A stretch of DNA of 64,000 nucleotides from Paraburkholderia sp. SOS3 (lineage in GTDB: Bacteria > Pseudomonadota > Gammaproteobacteria > Burkholderiales > Burkholderiaceae): NCBI RefSeq assembly GCF_001922345.1, contig NZ_CP018812.1, positions 1,984,001 to 2,048,000 on the forward strand, written 5' to 3'. Both the position numbers and the translations under genes were made by a program. Below the pieces are notes generated by a model, which searched no databases, was not told the origin of the DNA, and worked only from the letters and a program-made list of their open reading frames with translations. Below, in pieces: positions 1 to 8,948 of the stretch; positions within the stretch are counted from its first letter, which is position 1; every line of letters begins with the position of its first letter.

Positions 1-596
1 TCGCCGCGCAAGCGTTCGGCCGGCGCGCCGACCGACGCATTCCAGAACGGGTACGGATCTTCAAAGCGGCCGCGCAGATCGACCGCCATCACGAGACGGT
101 CGCCCGCGCGCGCGTTGAAGCTCGACAGCAGCCGGCGCGCGCGCCCGACGATCGATACCGCGAGCTGCGGCTGCGCGCTGCGCGTATTGCTGTGGCCGCC
201 GACGACCGGCACGCCATATGCGGACGAGGCGGCCGCGATACCGGCGAGCATCTCGCGCGCTCGCGCATGTCCGTCGCTCCACAGCGCATCGACGACGGCG
301 AGCGGCCGGCCGCCCATCGCGTAGATATCGCTGACGTTGACCATCACGCTGCTATAACCGGCGAACCACGGCATCGCTTCGACGAAATCGCTGACGAGCC
401 CTTCGATGGCGAACAGCAGATAACCGTCGCGATCCGCGATAGCCGCGCAATCGTCGCCGACCGCAACCGCCTGCGCGAGCGCGGCGACGCCGCCGGGCAG
501 GCGCTCGGACAGCGACGCGACCACGTTCGCGATATCGGTTTTATGGCGAAAACCGCGGCTCTCGCGCAGCCGTTGAACGAGCGCGTCGAGGCTCAT
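1..596 (-). CDS. AIR synthase-like protein, Sll0787 family (3' end off window)
   Basis: An open frame runs from an ATG at 596 to the window edge with no stop, so the C-terminal part is missing. The first ~198 residues read as an AIR synthase/PurM-like ATP-binding fold: AVGDDCAAI near residue 45, a glycine-rich VGGHSNT stretch near 138 and the hydrophobic strands between them. The family is known as the AIR-synthase-related member of Nit1 (nitrilase) clusters; its substrate is not established. The ATG overlaps the stop of the upstream GNAT gene as ATGA, which implies translational coupling and fixes the start. It is the last gene of the cluster visible here. Remaining Nit1 members such as the flavin-dependent oxidoreductase, if present, would lie beyond the left edge. 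Confidence 0.85.
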   Translation of the reverse strand, partial: MSLDALVQRLRESRGFRHKTDIANVVASLSERLPGGVAALAQAVAVGDDCAAIADRDGYLLFAIEGLVSDFVEAMPWFAGYSSVMVNVSDIYAMGGRPLAVVDALWSDGHARAREMLAGIAAASSAYGVPVVGGHSNTRSAQPQLAVSIVGRARRLLSSFNARAGDRLVMAVDLRGRFEDPYPFWNASVGAPAERLRG

Positions 597-1162
597 GAAT
601 GCCCCCGCGCCCCGGACGTGACGAACCCGCTTTCGGGGGTGTGGCACGGCGGATACCAGGCGAGGTCCGCCTGCATCCGATGATGCAGCCGGCCGAACAG
701 CGTCTCTTCGGCGACCGTTTGCCAATGCAGGCGCCGGAACAACGGCACGTTCTGACCTTGCACATGCGCGTGAAACGTATCGCAGCCGAGTGCATGCGCG
801 CTGCAGACGGCGAGCCGGATCAGCGTCGAACCGAGCCGTCCGTGCGAACGGAACGCCGCATGGACCGCGAGGCGCGAGCCGAGCCATGCGCGCGGTGCGC
901 TCTCGTGAATCCGCACGGTGCCGACCACCTGCTCGGGCATGCCGGCGACGCAGCTCAGCGCGACGAGCAGCCTGGCGTGAGCGTCGATTTCATCGCGGTC
1001 GTCGCCGACGAAAATGCCCTGCTCGATGCAGAACACGGCGCGCCGCAGCGCATACGCGCCGTCGCTTTCCCACGGCAGCGTCGCCCACTTGATGCGATAT
1101 TCGGCCGGCGTGAATTCGAGCGGCGGCGCGGCGTCGGCCAGATCGAAAGTGTCGCAATACAT
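593..1162 (-). CDS. GNAT N-acetyltransferase of Nit1 cluster (MSMEG_0567/Sll0786 family)
   Basis: This 189-residue protein has a GNAT fold. The typical sequence is ALRRAVFCIEQGIF followed by a VVGTVRIHE beta strand, and a degenerate acetyl-CoA loop around GSRLAVHAAFRSHGRLGS. It matches the acetyltransferase that always accompanies the radical SAM and nitrilase genes in Nit1 clusters, where it presumably acylates an intermediate of an uncharacterised small molecule. It starts 3 bases after the radical SAM stop and ends overlapping the AIR-synthase-like ATG, so the three are one transcription unit. The family call rests on both sequence and context; the acceptor substrate is unknown. Confidence 0.85.
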   Translation of the reverse strand: MYCDTFDLADAAPPLEFTPAEYRIKWATLPWESDGAYALRRAVFCIEQGIFVGDDRDEIDAHARLLVALSCVAGMPEQVVGTVRIHESAPRAWLGSRLAVHAAFRSHGRLGSTLIRLAVCSAHALGCDTFHAHVQGQNVPLFRRLHWQTVAEETLFGRLHHRMQADLAWYPPCHTPESGFVTSGARGHS

Positions 1163-1165
1163 GGC

Positions 1166-2302
1166 TCAGGCCTCGTACGATGCAAGCGACGAACACGCGC
1201 CGCATTTGCCGCAACCGGCCTTGATATCGGCGGAACGCATCCGCGCGGCGCCCAGCATCGCACCGAGCGGCGCGAGGATCGACTTCATGAATTCCGGCGT
1301 CGGTGCGGGGTGGTCTTCGAGCGGCGTGCCGCTGATCGGCACGAACGGTACGACGAACGGATAGACGCCGAGTGCGATCAGTTCGCGCGACATCGACAGG
1401 ATCGCGTCCGCGCTGTCGCCGAGGCCCGCGAGAATATACGTGCTGACCTGGCCGCGGCCGAATACCGCGACGGCGGCGCGGAACGCTTCCATGTAGCGCG
1501 ACACCGGCACGCTCGCCTTGCCGGGCATGATGCGTTCGCGAACCGCCGGCGTGACTGCTTCGAGATGCATGCCGAGCGTATCGACGCCGCTGGCCTTCAT
1601 GCGCTCGAACCAGCGGTTGTCGTCGGGCGGCTCGCATTGCGCCTGAATCGGAAGATCGACGGCCGCCTTGATCGCGAACGCGCTTTCGCAAAGGAGCTGC
1701 GCGCCGCGATCGGGCGTGGGCGGCGTGCCGGTGGTCAGCACCATATGCTTGACGCCGTCGAGCAGCACGGCGGCGCGCGCGACTTCGGCAAGCTGCTCCG
1801 GTGTCTTGCGCGCAATCGTGCGGCCTGCCGCGAGCGACTGGCCGATCGCGCAGAACTTGCAGCTTTTCTTGCGGCTTTCGTAGCGAATGCAGGTTTGCAG
1901 TACCGTGGTTGCGAGCACGTCGGTGCCGTGCAGTGTCGCGATATGCGAATAGGGCACGCCGTCGAGCGTTTGCAGGCGCGTGAAACGCGGCGCCTGCGCG
2001 AAGCCGACGGTGGCGATCGGAATCGTGCCGCGCATCAGCGTGCTTTGGCCCGACGCATCGGGCACGCCGGCGACGAACGGCGAATCCCACGCGGAACTCG
2101 TATGGACCGGCACCATGATCGTCACACCGTCGACGATCACTGCCTTGTGGTCCGACGGGCCCGCTCCGCCGCGGCGGCTCGCGGCACCCGCGTGCGGGTC
2201 GACCAGACGCAGGCCGGCCGATTGCAGTTCGGTGCGCAGCTCCATCATGCGCTGCTCGCTCGCATGCGTGTCAACCGGCGACAGGTTCGTGCTGGCGTTC
2301 AT
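1166..2302 (-). CDS. radical SAM protein of Nit1 cluster (MSMEG_0568 family)
   Basis: The protein has 378 residues. A radical SAM iron-sulfur motif is seen as C138-X9-C148-X2-C151 ([14 protein letters not shown]), a spacing typical of this family rather than the classic CX3CX2[11 protein letters not shown] glycine-rich strand and a cysteine-rich tail ([10 protein letters not shown]) that could hold an auxiliary cluster follow. The family is known only as a conserved member of nitrilase (Nit1) clusters in mycobacteria, cyanobacteria and Burkholderia; its reaction is undefined. The ATG lies 32 bases inside the end of the nitrilase gene, in another frame, supporting co-translation. Confidence 0.9.
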   Translation of the reverse strand: MNASTNLSPVDTHASEQRMMELRTELQSAGLRLVDPHAGAASRRGGAGPSDHKAVIVDGVTIMVPVHTSSAWDSPFVAGVPDASGQSTLMRGTIPIATVGFAQAPRFTRLQTLDGVPYSHIATLHGTDVLATTVLQTCIRYESRKKSCKFCAIGQSLAAGRTIARKTPEQLAEVARAAVLLDGVKHMVLTTGTPPTPDRGAQLLCESAFAIKAAVDLPIQAQCEPPDDNRWFERMKASGVDTLGMHLEAVTPAVRERIMPGKASVPVSRYMEAFRAAVAVFGRGQVSTYILAGLGDSADAILSMSRELIALGVYPFVVPFVPISGTPLEDHPAPTPEFMKSILAPLGAMLGAARMRSADIKAGCGKCGACSSLASYEA

Positions 2303-3365
2303 GCGCGCCTCCTGAAGTGGGATCGGTGGCCGCCGTTGACGGCTCGGCGGATGCGGCGGCTTGCATCGGACCGGATGCGGGTCCGAAGCTGGGTTGAAGC
2401 GCGGCTCCGAAGGCCGGTTCGGATGCAGCGGCAGCCATCGGCATCGAGGTCGTCGCCGGCCGGTCGTTGATCGCGAGGCTCAGCAATTCGGGACGCGCGT
2501 AATGGCCGACCGAGTCCATCATCCGTTTGCGCTTGGTGATCAGCGTCATATCGAGGTCCGCGATCACCATGCCTTCGCCCTCGCGCAGCGGCGGCGCCAG
2601 ATGCTGCCCTTCGGGCGACACGATCGCCGCATGGCAGCCGCCGCGCAACGCTTTTTGCAGCTTCGGATCGGCGCTCACCGATTCGATCTGCGCGTCGGTG
2701 AGCCAGCCCGTCGAGTTGACCACGAAGCAGCCGGATTCGAGCGCATGGTGGCGGATCGTCACGTCGATCTGCTCGGAAAAAATCGGTCCGACGAGCGAGC
2801 CGGGAAACTGGCTGCAATGGATTTCCTCGTGCTGGGTCATCAGCGCATAGCGGGCGAGGGGGTTGTAATGCTCCCAGCACGCGAGTGCGCCGACGCGCGC
2901 ATATGCGGTCTGCACGACTTTCAGACCTGCCGCGTCGCCCTGGCCCCAGATCATCCGCTCGTGAAACGTCGGCGTAAGCTTGCGGCGCTTGAGCGCGAGA
3001 CGGCCGTCCGTGTCGAACACGAGCTGCGTGTTGTACAGGCTGCCGTAATCGCGCTCGTTCACGCCGAGCACGACGACCATGCGGTGGCGCCGCGCGCGTT
3101 CCGCGACTGCCTGCGTGACCGGGCCCGGCACCGCGACCGCGTGCTCGTAGAGGCGCATGTGATCGGCGCCCGACGCAACCGGCGGACGCACGAACGAAAA
3201 GTACGGGTAGTACGGCACGAAGGTCTCGGGAAAGACGGCGAGCTGCACGCCTTTCGCCGCGGCTTCGTCGAGCGCGTCGCACACCTTGTCGAGCGTGCCG
3301 CCGGGCCGCTCCAGGTCGGGCGCGATCTGCACCGCGGCCGCACGGATGATTCGCTGGTCGGACAT
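2271..3365 (-). CDS. nitrilase, Nit1 cluster (Nit6803-like)
   Basis: A 364-residue carbon-nitrogen hydrolase. The catalytic triad is visible as E47 ([10 protein letters not shown]), K129 ([10 protein letters not shown]) and C163 ([12 protein letters not shown]), in the order and spacing of nitrilases. The enzyme hydrolyses a nitrile to acid plus ammonia; the natural substrate of the Nit1 group is unknown. The start [10 protein letters not shown] is chosen because the frame upstream is a non-homologous extension running over the neighbouring gene. The last ~55 residues are alanine/proline-rich and low complexity, longer than in most nitrilases, and overlap the radical SAM start. It sits second in the cluster, 11 bases after the Sll0783-like gene. 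Confidence 0.93.
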   Translation of the reverse strand: MSDQRIIRAAAVQIAPDLERPGGTLDKVCDALDEAAAKGVQLAVFPETFVPYYPYFSFVRPPVASGADHMRLYEHAVAVPGPVTQAVAERARRHRMVVVLGVNERDYGSLYNTQLVFDTDGRLALKRRKLTPTFHERMIWGQGDAAGLKVVQTAYARVGALACWEHYNPLARYALMTQHEEIHCSQFPGSLVGPIFSEQIDVTIRHHALESGCFVVNSTGWLTDAQIESVSADPKLQKALRGGCHAAIVSPEGQHLAPPLREGEGMVIADLDMTLITKRKRMMDSVGHYARPELLSLAINDRPATTSMPMAAAASEPAFGAALQPSFGPASGPMQAAASAEPSTAATDPTSGGAHERQHEPVAG

Positions 3366-3376
3366 GACGATCCCCG

Positions 3377-3859
3377 TCAGACGGTCCACGTATGGATGAT
3401 CAGTGCGTCTTCCTTGCGATGCATCAACTGGAGATCGAGCACGTCGAGCGGATTGATCGGCCGGATGCCTTCGATCAGTGACGCTTCGCCGTGGCCGTAC
3501 AGCGCCTGCAAGGCGAAACGGCACGCATAGACCTTGCCGCCTTCTTCCATGAACTTCATCAGTTGCTTGTTGAAGTTCAGATGGCCGGGAAACGCTTCGT
3601 CGCCGAGTGTCGGAAAGCCGCGCTGCAGACCGAGCGTGACGCCCGGGCCGTATAGCAGCACCGACGTATCGAAGCCTTTGCGCTGCAAGCGCGTGGCTTG
3701 CAGCAGGTTGACGAAACCGATCGAGCCTTCGAATGCGACGGTATGAAACGTGACGAGCGCCTTTTCGCCGGGCTCGGCTTTGACGTCGGGAAACACTTTC
3801 TCTTCGTAGTCGACCAGATAATCGCCTTTCTGATGCAACGGTTGCGTGACGGCGGGCAT
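3377..3859 (-). CDS. MSMEG_0572/Sll0783-family nitrogen starvation response protein
   Basis: A 160-residue protein whose start ([12 protein letters not shown]) is chosen because GGAGAACGCGCC lies directly before it, while the longer frame to 3970 has no such site. It matches the small protein that opens Nit1 clusters; in Synechocystis the cognate gene (sll0783) is strongly induced by nitrogen starvation. It has a DsrE-like look: [12 protein letters not shown], then a segment ending [12 protein letters not shown] with a single conserved cysteine. As first gene of the operon it faces the divergent MocR regulator across a 394-base gap. Biochemical function is not established. Confidence 0.88.
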   Translation of the reverse strand: MPAVTQPLHQKGDYLVDYEEKVFPDVKAEPGEKALVTFHTVAFEGSIGFVNLLQATRLQRKGFDTSVLLYGPGVTLGLQRGFPTLGDEAFPGHLNFNKQLMKFMEEGGKVYACRFALQALYGHGEASLIEGIRPINPLDVLDLQLMHRKEDALIIHTWTV

Positions 3860-4253
3860 GGCGCGTTCTCCAGTAAATCGCATGAGGAATCGAGTGAACC
3901 GGTTCGCATGAATGGGTTGACCGGCGTGCTTGATAACGCAACGGATATGCCAATTTCCGGCGCGGTTCATGCGATCAATTGCCGATCAATCAGCGCCGAA
4001 ACGTTCGAGCGACCCGAAAATTTCTTCGCAACGCTTGCTGGATGGGGCTTTGCGGCTGATTGCATCGATCGCGTGCGCACCGTCTCAGCGCAACGGCGAT
4101 GCGCGTTGTGCGTGGGCGTGGTGCGCGATATCCCGCAAACGTGCACTGATGCGATCAATCCGATCAGGCCGCGCGGCAGATCGAGAAATATTGTTTTCCG
4201 GTGCGGACGTCGTGTTACTTTTTAGCGAACCGTTTCTGGCGGCCCGTTAAGGA
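3860..4253. promoter_or_regulatory. divergent control region with 11-base direct repeats
   Basis: This gap separates the Nit1 operon (minus) from the MocR regulator gene (plus), so it should hold both promoters. ATGCGATCAAT occurs exactly at 3969-3979 and 4149-4159, each followed within two bases by CCGATCA (3982-3988 and 4160-4166). MocR-type regulators are known to bind paired direct repeats, so these are plausible operators for the neighbouring regulator. I could not place convincing -35/-10 boxes. Confidence 0.45.
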
Positions 4254-5654
4254 ATGCATATCGTGAACAGTCTCACGCATCATTGGCTCAAGCGGCTGAC
4301 TGAAAGCCGTAAGCCTGCCTATCTCGTGATTCCCGATTTGATCGAGGAAGACCTCGCAAGCGGACGTCTGCGGCCGCGCGACCGCCTGCCCGGATTGCGC
4401 GATCTGGCCTGCGCACTGCAACTGAACTACACGACGATTGCGCGCGCCTATGCGGAGGCGCGCAAGCGCGGGTTGCTCGATGCGCGAGCGGGCAGCGGCA
4501 CGTTCGTGCGAGGGCGCACGCAGACCTTGCCGCTTGCGGGCGGCAGCAGCGTCGAGATGTCGATGAACATGCCGCCTGAGCCGCCCGAACTGGTCGCGCG
4601 TCTGCGCGATTCGGCTTCGCGGCTTTTTGCGCAGGCGGACCCGTACCGGCTGTTGCGCTATCAGGATTTCGGCGGCACGCCCGACGACCGCGCGGCGGGC
4701 CGCACGTGGCTCAAGGACCGGCTGCCCGATTGCACGGAAGACACGGTACTCGTTTGCCCCGGCATTCATAGCGCGCTGGTCGCGCTCGTCTCGCAACTCG
4801 CGCGGCCCGGCGAAACGATCTGCCTCGATACGCTCGCCTATCCGGGCATCAAGGCGATCGCTTCGCAACTGGGCGTACGCCTGCAGCCGCTGCCGCGCGA
4901 CGACGAAGGCCCGTTGCCGCACGCGTTCGAAGCGCTATGCAAGAGCGAGAAGCCCGGCGCGTTCTATTGCAACCCGACCTTGCAGAATCCGAGCACATTG
5001 ACGCTGTCGACGCAGCGGCGCGAAGCGCTCGCCGATGTCGCCTTGCGCTACAGCGTGCCGATCGTCGAAGACGACGCGTACGGCTGGCTGCCGGCACGCA
5101 AGCCGATCGCGCTGGCAACGCTTGCACCGGATCTGACCTACTACGTAACAGGGTTTTCGAAAACGCTCGGGGCGGGGCTGCGTGTCGCCTATCTTCGCGC
5201 GCCGAATGCGCGGCAAGCGCAGCGCGTGTCGGGTGCTTTACGCGCAACCACCGTGATGCCCAGTCCCTTCACGGTGATGCTCGCGACGCAATGGGTCAAC
5301 GACGGCACCGCGCACGAAATGCTATCGGCGATCCGCAGCGAAGCGAATGCGCGTCAAGGCATCGCGGCGGAAGAGCTCGACGAGTGGCGATACGATGCGC
5401 AGAGCGACGGCTTTCATCTGTGGCTCGGAATTCCTTCGTACTGCAACTGGAGCGCGCCGGAGCTTGCGCTGCAACTGCGCAACCAGGGCGTGGGCACGGT
5501 GGCGGGCGCGGCGTTTTCCACCGACGGCAATCCGCCCAATGCGATTCGCGTGTGTCTCGGCGGCCCTCAGGATCGCGACGACTGCCGCGAGGCGCTGAAA
5601 CGCGTCGCCGAAACGCTCAGGGATCCGCATCATCTGCATATGCCGATGATGTGA
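4254..5654 (+). CDS. MocR-family GntR/aminotransferase transcriptional regulator
   Basis: A 466-residue fusion. Residues ~10-85 form a GntR winged helix (RPRDRLPGLRDLA, LNYTTIARAYAEARKRGLL, GSGTFVRG). Residues ~115-460 form a class I aminotransferase-like domain with a probable pyridoxal-phosphate lysine in YVTGFSKTLGAGLRVAY near residue 305. MocR proteins usually sense an amino compound through PLP and act on the adjacent divergent gene set, here the Nit1 cluster; that link is inferred from position and from the repeats in the gap. The ATG follows TTAAGGA closely. Confidence 0.9.
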   Translation: MHIVNSLTHHWLKRLTESRKPAYLVIPDLIEEDLASGRLRPRDRLPGLRDLACALQLNYTTIARAYAEARKRGLLDARAGSGTFVRGRTQTLPLAGGSSVEMSMNMPPEPPELVARLRDSASRLFAQADPYRLLRYQDFGGTPDDRAAGRTWLKDRLPDCTEDTVLVCPGIHSALVALVSQLARPGETICLDTLAYPGIKAIASQLGVRLQPLPRDDEGPLPHAFEALCKSEKPGAFYCNPTLQNPSTLTLSTQRREALADVALRYSVPIVEDDAYGWLPARKPIALATLAPDLTYYVTGFSKTLGAGLRVAYLRAPNARQAQRVSGALRATTVMPSPFTVMLATQWVNDGTAHEMLSAIRSEANARQGIAAEELDEWRYDAQSDGFHLWLGIPSYCNWSAPELALQLRNQGVGTVAGAAFSTDGNPPNAIRVCLGGPQDRDDCREALKRVAETLRDPHHLHMPMM

Positions 5655-6084
5655 TCTGACTGAAAATCCGCAACCCCACCCGCACTTGCGTTCGACGCAA
5701 TACAAAACTCGTACTGGCGTTTTCAACGTCGGTTGGAAGAAGCACGTCATAGACCGCCCTTGGCCGAGCCGCACACGCCGCGCACGTCGCACGTCGCTCC
5801 GCGTGTAACCCCATAACATCTGCTTTACGAGGCCCTCAGCCGCCGGTACTGCAAAAGCACGGCGCGACTGGCGAAAGCGAACGACGGGCAATTCTGGAAC
5901 GTCTGGCGACGCAGTGTGCGCAAAATACCGCAAGGACATCGACTATATCCGGAATCGATACGGCGGCTTCACATTCGCCTGCCTGTTCGCAACGTCCTGC
6001 GAGGCCTACCATGCGCTGACGATATTCACCGAGCGAGCAGAAAATGTCGAGCCCAGCCAGCGTGTTTCCGTATGGACGAAGACG
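5655..6084. other. intergenic stretch without recognised gene
   Basis: About 430 bases between the MocR gene and the first gene of the catabolic operon. An open frame extends upstream to 5914, but it has no convincing ribosome binding site and its first 57 residues do not resemble a NTF2-like fold. The stretch probably carries the promoter of the downstream operon. I see no hairpin followed by a T run. Confidence 0.4.
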
Positions 6085-6618
6085 ATGTCACTGAAACGGA
6101 ATATCGAAACGTACATTCGCGCCAAGGACGGAAACCGGCCGCATCTGCTCGTCGACGCCTTCGCGGAAAACGCGGAACTGTCCATGCTCGTCAAAACGCC
6201 GGACATTGCGTTTCCTTCGGGCGTGCATGGCCGGGACGCGATCGGCTCGGTGCTCGTGCGCGAGTTTGCCGCCCAATACGAAAACGTCTACACGTTCTGC
6301 ATCGGCGATCCGCCTTCGGACACGCAAGTGTTCGTATGCGACTGGCTTGTCTGCATGACAGAAAAAGCTGGCGGTGCGGCGCGGTTGGGATTCGGCCAGT
6401 ACGAGTGGCGTAGCGCCGCGGGCCTCGTGGTCAAGCTGGGTATTTCGATCGAGGAGATGCGCGTGCTGGACAAGGACATCGCAGCGCCGATCCTCGCATG
6501 GGCGCGAGCGCGGCCGTATCCGTGGTGCACGCTGGCGCAGTTGACCGCGGACATGCCGCCGGTCGCCGCGTTGCAGCGTGTCGCTCGCCTGCTCGCGCAA
6601 CGCGCGCGCCCGACCTGA
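6085..6618 (+). CDS. SnoaL/NTF2-like protein
   Basis: Taken from the ATG at 6085 (MSLKRNIETYIRAKDGNRP), which gives 177 residues. The first ~120 look like a nuclear transport factor 2-like alpha+beta cone: an N-terminal helix, LLVDAFAENAELSM, then the HGRDAIGSVLVREFA segment common to SnoaL-like proteins. Such domains serve as small isomerases, hydrolases or ligand binders; nothing here identifies the ligand. It ends 24 bases before the amidase and probably heads the same operon. An alternative start at 5914 would add 57 residues unlike the fold. Confidence 0.65.
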   Translation: MSLKRNIETYIRAKDGNRPHLLVDAFAENAELSMLVKTPDIAFPSGVHGRDAIGSVLVREFAAQYENVYTFCIGDPPSDTQVFVCDWLVCMTEKAGGAARLGFGQYEWRSAAGLVVKLGISIEEMRVLDKDIAAPILAWARARPYPWCTLAQLTADMPPVAALQRVARLLAQRARPT

Positions 6619-6642
6619 GCCCCGGTTCGACAGGAGACCCCG

Positions 6643-8007
6643 ATGAACGACACGCGCATGAAACCCTCTACGGCGCTCGCCATGGCGCAGGCGTTCGCAC
6701 AGGGGAGCGCCGATCCGGTTGCCGTGACGGCCATAGCGCTCGAGCAGGCGCGCAGCAGACGCACGACTTTCATTTCGGTAGTCGCCGCGGATCGGGCATT
6801 GAAACAGGCGGAAGAAGCGGCTGAACGCTGGCGCCGGAAAATGCCGCTCAGCGTGCTCGATGGCGTGCCGATCGCGTGGAAAGACCTCTTCGATCTTGCC
6901 GGGCTCGCCACCACGGCGGGTTCTGCGACGGGGGCCGCAAACGCGCCGGCAGCGGCGAATGCAGCGCTCGTCGCACGGGCCGAACAGGCCGGCATGATCT
7001 CCGTGGGCAAGACGAACCTCAGCGAATTCGCCTATTCGGGATTGGGCCTGAATCCGCATTTCGGTACGCCGACCAACCCCGATATCGATCATGGCCTGCG
7101 CGTGCCGGGCGGGTCTTCGTCGGGCGCGGCAATTGCCGTTGCAACGGCAGTCGTGCCGATTTCCGTCGGGACCGATACAGCCGGCTCGATCCGGATTCCT
7201 TCGGCATTCAACGGCCTTACCGGTTACAGGGCCAGCATCGGCCGTTATTCACGTGCGGGAATGGTTGGCCTTTCGGGCACACTCGACACCATCGGCCCCA
7301 TTGCGAACACGGTGTGCGATTGCGTCGCGTTCGACGCCGTGGTGCAAGGCGTGCCTTTTCGCAACGCAAACCGTGGTTTGCACAACGAGCGATTCGTCAT
7401 CGACTCTTCGCTATTCGAACGATATGCGGTGTCCGATGCAGTCGCGTCGCGCTTCACTGCGTTTATCGAACGCTTGCGGGAAAGTGGCGCACGCGTCGAC
7501 GAGTGTGCGTTTGCGGCGCTCGCCGAAGTTCATCGGGTCATTGCAGCGAAGGGATGGATCGGTGCGATCGAGGCGTTCGAAACGCATCGAGCCTTGCTTG
7601 ACTCGGAGGCCGCGGCCACGCTCGATGCGCGTGTGCGCGATCGCCTTGAACTTGCCCGGCATGTTCCATCGTCACGGCGCGGCGAACTGCTGGCGCTAAG
7701 AGAGCGGCTGCAAGCGATGTTTGCGCGCGAGTTGCAGGAGGCGACCTTGATCGTGCCGACGGTCGGCCACACGCCACCGTTGCTCGCGCCGCTCGAGGCG
7801 GACCCGGAGCTGTTCGCGGCGGTCAATATGAAAACACTGGCGATGACGATGCCCGCAAGCTTTCTCGATGCGCCGGTCGTCGCCATGCCGTCGGGCGCCG
7901 ACGGCCATTCCCTGCCGACCGGCGTCCAGCTGATCCGTCGCTCGAACGACGATGACACGTTGTTGAGCATCGCACAGCAGGTAGAGCGGCACATGCAAGC
8001 TTGCTGA
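6643..8007 (+). CDS. amidase signature family hydrolase
   Basis: A 454-residue amidase. The Ser-cisSer-Lys triad is visible: K80 in AWKDLFD, the GGSSSG loop at 156-161 and nucleophile S182 in [22 protein letters not shown] precedes the ATG. The family hydrolyses linear amides to acid and ammonia; closest in layout to GatA/AtzF-like amidases, but the substrate is not readable. It is followed after 16 bases by a deacetylase-fold hydrolase and then an MmgE/PrpD gene, which suggests stepwise breakdown of an amide or ureide compound. Confidence 0.9.
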   Translation: MNDTRMKPSTALAMAQAFAQGSADPVAVTAIALEQARSRRTTFISVVAADRALKQAEEAAERWRRKMPLSVLDGVPIAWKDLFDLAGLATTAGSATGAANAPAAANAALVARAEQAGMISVGKTNLSEFAYSGLGLNPHFGTPTNPDIDHGLRVPGGSSSGAAIAVATAVVPISVGTDTAGSIRIPSAFNGLTGYRASIGRYSRAGMVGLSGTLDTIGPIANTVCDCVAFDAVVQGVPFRNANRGLHNERFVIDSSLFERYAVSDAVASRFTAFIERLRESGARVDECAFAALAEVHRVIAAKGWIGAIEAFETHRALLDSEAAATLDARVRDRLELARHVPSSRRGELLALRERLQAMFARELQEATLIVPTVGHTPPLLAPLEADPELFAAVNMKTLAMTMPASFLDAPVVAMPSGADGHSLPTGVQLIRRSNDDDTLLSIAQQVERHMQAC

Positions 8008-8023
8008 ACTGAGGAGAGTGGAG

Positions 8024-8908
8024 ATGCCCAAGGAAATTCTCGTTGCGTTCGGTGTCGATGTCGACGCGGTGGCCGGCTGGCTCGGGTCATACGGCGGAGA
8101 TGATTCTCCGAACGATATATCCCGCGGTCTTTTCGCGGGTGAAATCGGCTCGATGCGTCTGCTCGACCTGTTCGAGCGAAGAAAGATCAAAGCCACCTGG
8201 TTCATTCCCGGGCATTCGATCGATACGTTCCCCACGCAGATGCAGGCGGTCGCGGCGGCGGGCCATGAGATCGGCATTCACGGCTACAGCCATGAGAATC
8301 CGATCGCGATGACGCCCGAGCAGGAAGAGGCGGTGCTCGACCGGAGCATCGCGCTGGTCACGTCCCTGACGGGCCGGCCGCCGGCCGGCTACGTCGCGCC
8401 ATGGTGGGAGCTGAGCCCCATCACCCACGAGCTGCTGCTCAGGAAGGGCGTCAAATACGATCACAGCCTGATGCACAAGGATTTCGAACCATACTTCGTG
8501 CGGGTTGGCGATACGTGGACGAAGATCGACTATACGAAGCACCCCGATGCATGGATGAAGCCGCTCGTGCGCGGTAGCGAAACCGCGCTGGTAGAGATTC
8601 CGGCCAGCTGGTATCTCGACGATCTGCCGCCAATGATGTTCATCAAAAAGGCGCCCAATAGCCACGGTTTCGTCAACCCGCGCGATATCGAATCGCTCTG
8701 GCGCGACCAGTTCGACTGGGTCTATCGGGAGATGGATTACGCGGTTTTTCCGATGACGATTCACCCGGACGTATCGGGCCGTCCGCAGGTTCTGCTGATG
8801 CTCGAGCGGCTGATGGACTACTTCGCGGAGCATGACGGCGTGCGGTTCGTGACGTTCGAACAGATCGCGGACGATTTCCTGCGCAGAACGCCGCGCAAAC
8901 CGGGCTGA
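8024..8908 (+). CDS. polysaccharide deacetylase (NodB-fold) family hydrolase, PuuE-like
   Basis: A 294-residue NodB-fold protein: [15 protein letters not shown] at the N-terminus carries the first acidic residues, [12 protein letters not shown] follows, then [12 protein letters not shown] with the metal-binding histidines, and [11 protein letters not shown] near residue 245. This architecture is shared by the deacetylase-type allantoinase PuuE and related amidohydrolases acting on small cyclic amides. GAGGAGAG at 8011-8018 supports the ATG at 8024 over the GTG six bases upstream. Lying between an amidase and MmgE/PrpD, it more likely acts on a small metabolite than on a polysaccharide. Confidence 0.85.
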   Translation: MPKEILVAFGVDVDAVAGWLGSYGGDDSPNDISRGLFAGEIGSMRLLDLFERRKIKATWFIPGHSIDTFPTQMQAVAAAGHEIGIHGYSHENPIAMTPEQEEAVLDRSIALVTSLTGRPPAGYVAPWWELSPITHELLLRKGVKYDHSLMHKDFEPYFVRVGDTWTKIDYTKHPDAWMKPLVRGSETALVEIPASWYLDDLPPMMFIKKAPNSHGFVNPRDIESLWRDQFDWVYREMDYAVFPMTIHPDVSGRPQVLLMLERLMDYFAEHDGVRFVTFEQIADDFLRRTPRKPG

Positions 8909-8948
8909 AAGCGGGTTCGATATCACTCGATGGTGGAAGGAGCTGGTG

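Noticed and set aside
599..2470. 623-residue plus-strand ORF
   Set aside because: It is antisense to the GNAT and radical SAM genes, arginine-rich and without domain; a shadow produced by high GC.
5914..6084. 57-residue N-terminal extension of the SnoaL-like protein
   Set aside because: No ribosome site at 5914 and the extension does not fit the fold, so the ATG at 6085 is used.
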